Shown here: positions 61,533 to 64,000 of the stretch, piece by piece | Layout: the number at the start of each line of letters is the position of its first letter | Numbering within the stretch: position 1 is the first letter of the stretch | From: Luteococcus japonicus | GTDB lineage: Bacteria > Actinomycetota > Actinomycetes > Propionibacteriales > Propionibacteriaceae | Reading direction: 5' to 3' | Assembly (NCBI RefSeq): GCF_003752415.1 | Contig: NZ_RKHG01000001.1 | Coordinates: forward strand, 1,302,001 to 1,366,000 | Length of the DNA: 64,000 nt | Notes under the pieces: model-generated | The model's input: only the letters and a program-made list of their open reading frames with translations | What the model was told of the DNA's origin: nothing | The model's database searches: none | Made by a program: the position numbers and the translations under genes

Positions 61533-64000
61533 TCAGGAGTTGAAGGCGAGGACCCGCTGGATGCGCGCCGCGTCGTCGGCGCCCTCCACCACCATGCGGC
61601 GCAGGGCCGCCGGGGCGTCATCCGTCTGGTCCAACCACCGCTGTGCGCCCTCACGTCCGTCGGCGGTCTTCGGGAAGAGCCCCCCGACCAGGCGCTGGGC
61701 GATCTCGATCGAGTGCTGCTGCCAGACCTCTGTCAGCCACTCGAAGTAGCCGCCGGCCGCCGGTGCGGCCAGCTCCTCCTGCCCGGGCGTGCCGAAGCCG
61801 GACACCAGGGCATCCACGTGGTCATTGCTCAGCGCATCGGGCGTGTGCAGGTCCTGCCAGACCTGCGCCTTCACCTCGGCGGAGGGCCGGGAGGCCAGGG
61901 CCTCCAGCCGGGCGGTGACACCGTCGGCGGAGGGATCGCGACGCAATTCCTCGTCGAGCTCCGCCATCCCCCAGATCTGTTGCGCGGTGAGGGCACGGGC
62001 GAACATCCAGCGCAGCTCCGGGCCCAGCTCCAGCCCGTCGAGCACCAGGCTGCCGTCGAGCAGCGTGGTGATCCGCGGGGAGAGGATGTCCACCCGCAGC
62101 CCCAGCCGCGCGATGCTGCGGGCCAGCACCACCTGCGCGTCGGAACCGGGGCGGGCGGCGACGAGTTCCTGCCAGATCCTCTCGGCGACGGGCCCGGCCG
62201 CCTCCTCGCGAGCTTCCGGGGGCAGGTAGAGGTTGAGGCAGCTGTCCACCCGCGCGAGCACGTCGGTGAGGGTGGCCGCATCGGTCTCGGCCAAGGCATG
62301 GTCCATGGCGATGGCGAGGTAGTCACGGGCGGGGAGCACGGCGTCGCGGGTCATGTTCCACAGGGCAGCCCAGACCAGGGCGCGGGCCAGGGCATCGTCG
62401 ACGCCGGACAGGTGGGCACGCACCGTCTCCAGCGAAGCCGGATCCAGCACGACCTTGGCGTAGGTGAGGTCCTCGTCATTGACCAGCACCAGGTCAGGTG
62501 CCGACAGCCCGACGGCCTGCGGCAGATCGGTGGACGGGCCGCCGGCCAGGTCCACCTCCAGCCGGTCCGTGCGGCGCAGCATGCCGTCGACGACGCGGTA
62601 GAGGCCGACGGCCAGGGTGTGTGGGCGTCCCACGACCGTACCGTCGCGGGCATCCAGCGACTCCTGGCGGATCGCCAGCCGGGTGATCCGCCCGTCGGCG
62701 GTCTCGATGACCGGGGTGAGGGTGTCCGGCCCCGCGGTCTGCAACCAGCAGGCCGCCCACTCGTCGAGGTCCCGGCCGGAGGCCTCCTGCAGCGAGGCCA
62801 GCAGGTCCGCAAGCGTCGCCGAGGAGAAGGCATGCTGCTGGAAGTAGGCGCGGGCACCGGCGAAGAAGGCGTCGACGCCGACGTGGGCCACCAGCTGCTT
62901 GAGCACCGCGGCGCCCTTGGCATAGGTGATGCCGTCGAAGTTCTGCTTGGCGGCCTCCACATCAGCGATGTCCGCGACGATCGGGTGCGTGGTGGGCAGC
63001 TGGTCCTGCGCATAGGCCCAGGCCTTGCGACGCCCGGCGAAGGCCACCCAGGCGTCGGTGAACTCGGTGGCCTGGACGCTGACGTGGGCACCCATGAACT
63101 CGGCGAAGGACTCCTTGAGCCACAGGTCGTCCCACCACTGCGGGGTGACCAGGTCACCGAACCACATGTGCGCCATCTCGTGCAGGATCGTGTTCGCGCG
63201 TCCCTGGTACTGGGCACGGGTGGCGGCGGAGCGGTGGATGTAGGCCTCGGTGAAGGTGACCAGGCCGGGGTTCTCCATGGCGCCCAGGTTGTACTCGGGC
63301 ACGAAGACCTGGTCGTACTTGCCCCACGGATAGGGGAAGCCGAAGGCGCGGTGGTAGAAGTCCATCCCCTGCCGCGTGACCTCGAAGATCTTCTCGGCGT
63401 CGAAGTGCGGCGCCAGGCTCTGCCGGCACAGGGCACCAAGGGGCACCTCCAGGCCGTCGTCGGAAGTCCACGAGGAGGTCTGTTCATGCCAGGGCCCGGC
63501 GATGATGCAGGTCAGGTAGGTGGACAACGGCGGCGTGGGGCCGAAGGCGTGGCGTACCCCGTCGAACTGGTCATCGTCGCCCTTGATGGGGCCGCCCGCC
63601 ACACGGGGCTGGTTGGAGCGAACCTGCCACCCCTCAGGCGCCAGCACGGTGATGTGGTGGACGGCCTTGAGGTCCGGCTGCTCGAAATTGGGGAAGACGC
63701 GACGCGCATCCGCCGGTTCGTACTGCGTGTACAGGTAGGTCTGCTGGTCCACCGGGTCCAGGAAGCGGTGCAGACCCTGTCCGGAGCGGCTGTAGCGACC
63801 CGCGGCGCTCACCTCGACGACATTGCGGCCGGGGGTCAGCTGGACAGGGAAGCGGGCCCCGTCGTAGTCCACCGCCTGAACCTCACCGTTGACCACCACC
63901 CGGTGCACGATGGCGTCGAGGAAGTCCAGCGTCGTGGAGTCCAGAGAGGTGTCCAGCACGATGACGCAGTGCACGCCGAAGGTGTCGTGGGACTGGTCGG
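61533..64000 (-). CDS. pepN: Aminopeptidase N, M1 family, N-terminus outside the window
   Basis: This zinc metalloaminopeptidase removes N-terminal residues from peptides. The visible 822 residues lack the family's first 20-40 residues: the frame is open up to base 64000, and the GTG at 63972 within DTFGVHC is not a real start. The exopeptidase motif GAMEN lies within YNLGAMENPGLVTF, the zinc site is HEMAHMWFGD (HExxH) with the third ligand Glu in KESFAEFMG, and the catalytic Tyr region is ITYAKGAAV. A beta-sandwich and the C-terminal alpha-solenoid (ERAP1-like) domain complete it. It matches actinobacterial PepN. It converges on the cstA leader region. Confidence 0.93.
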   Translation of the reverse strand, partial: DQSHDTFGVHCVIVLDTSLDSTTLDFLDAIVHRVVVNGEVQAVDYDGARFPVQLTPGRNVVEVSAAGRYSRSGQGLHRFLDPVDQQTYLYTQYEPADARRVFPNFEQPDLKAVHHITVLAPEGWQVRSNQPRVAGGPIKGDDDQFDGVRHAFGPTPPLSTYLTCIIAGPWHEQTSSWTSDDGLEVPLGALCRQSLAPHFDAEKIFEVTRQGMDFYHRAFGFPYPWGKYDQVFVPEYNLGAMENPGLVTFTEAYIHRSAATRAQYQGRANTILHEMAHMWFGDLVTPQWWDDLWLKESFAEFMGAHVSVQATEFTDAWVAFAGRRKAWAYAQDQLPTTHPIVADIADVEAAKQNFDGITYAKGAAVLKQLVAHVGVDAFFAGARAYFQQHAFSSATLADLLASLQEASGRDLDEWAACWLQTAGPDTLTPVIETADGRITRLAIRQESLDARDGTVVGRPHTLAVGLYRVVDGMLRRTDRLEVDLAGGPSTDLPQAVGLSAPDLVLVNDEDLTYAKVVLDPASLETVRAHLSGVDDALARALVWAALWNMTRDAVLPARDYLAIAMDHALAETDAATLTDVLARVDSCLNLYLPPEAREEAAGPVAERIWQELVAARPGSDAQVVLARSIARLGLRVDILSPRITTLLDGSLVLDGLELGPELRWMFARALTAQQIWGMAELDEELRRDPSADGVTARLEALASRPSAEVKAQVWQDLHTPDALSNDHVDALVSGFGTPGQEELAAPAAGGYFEWLTEVWQQHSIEIAQRLVGGLFPKTADGREGAQRWLDQTDDAPAALRRMVVEGADDAARIQRVLAFNS

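Overview
The window is a high-GC, mostly housekeeping chromosome segment from an actinobacterium. Many GTG starts (one TTG), actinobacterial families such as DUF3073 and DUF4245, purL/purF/purM with xseA-xseB, and a Tat-dependent lipoprotein fit Actinomycetota. The gene content looks like Propionibacteriaceae, but that placement is inference because there is no rRNA gene to check.

Positions 1 to about 9130 look like the right end of an integrated element. It carries a 5'-cut membrane protein gene, a small unknown gene, an ArdA-type antirestriction gene, a serine integrase and a tight minus-strand operon mod-res-DUF3644 (type III restriction-modification plus an accessory gene). The GTG start of mod overlaps the stop of ychF. 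The last residues of YchF are not the usual FNV-type tail and use rare codons, so the element boundary seems to lie inside the 3' end of ychF.

From 9.1 to 31.6 kb the chromosome has a frameshifted VWA-domain gene and the scrambled remains of a surface-polysaccharide cluster (wecC, glycosyltransferase and LCP fragments). It then runs through an M18 aminopeptidase, a TIM-barrel protein, rmuC, ilvA, ispH, an AbiEi-like pseudogene bracketed by about 127-bp direct repeats, xseA-xseB, a wrecked lacI-type regulator with an intact-looking operator, a PTS operon (IIAB + UlaA-type IIC), a DUF4245 protein, a spermidine synthase-like protein, a CoA ester lyase and phoH.

From 32 to 49 kb lie a GH31 glucosidase, a transaldolase-like aldolase, a dCMP deaminase, a CDF metal transporter, a patatin, a HAD phosphatase, a large LamG-type lipoprotein, tRNA-Lys, a membrane protein with a GroEL-apical-like domain, an SH3/peptidase cell-wall protein with a structured leader, tRNA-Glu, a frameshifted GDPD, a LigA-like membrane protein, DUF2853, tRNA-Asp, tRNA-Phe, an alpha/beta hydrolase and DUF3073. 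From 49 to 64 kb lie purF-purM, a DUF1992 protein, an amidase-M20 peptidase pair, aspC, purL, cstA-ybdD and a 5'-cut pepN.

Three short-repeat families thread the segment: a palindromic unit around CCTCGACAAGCTCGG (also inside rmuC and ybdD), 19-bp tandem arrays built on CGCTCGGGTT, and GACGTGCA-rich repeats around the AbiEi remnant. Strong hairpin terminators separate most transcription units. Five genes are frameshifted, so sequencing error must be weighed against real decay.
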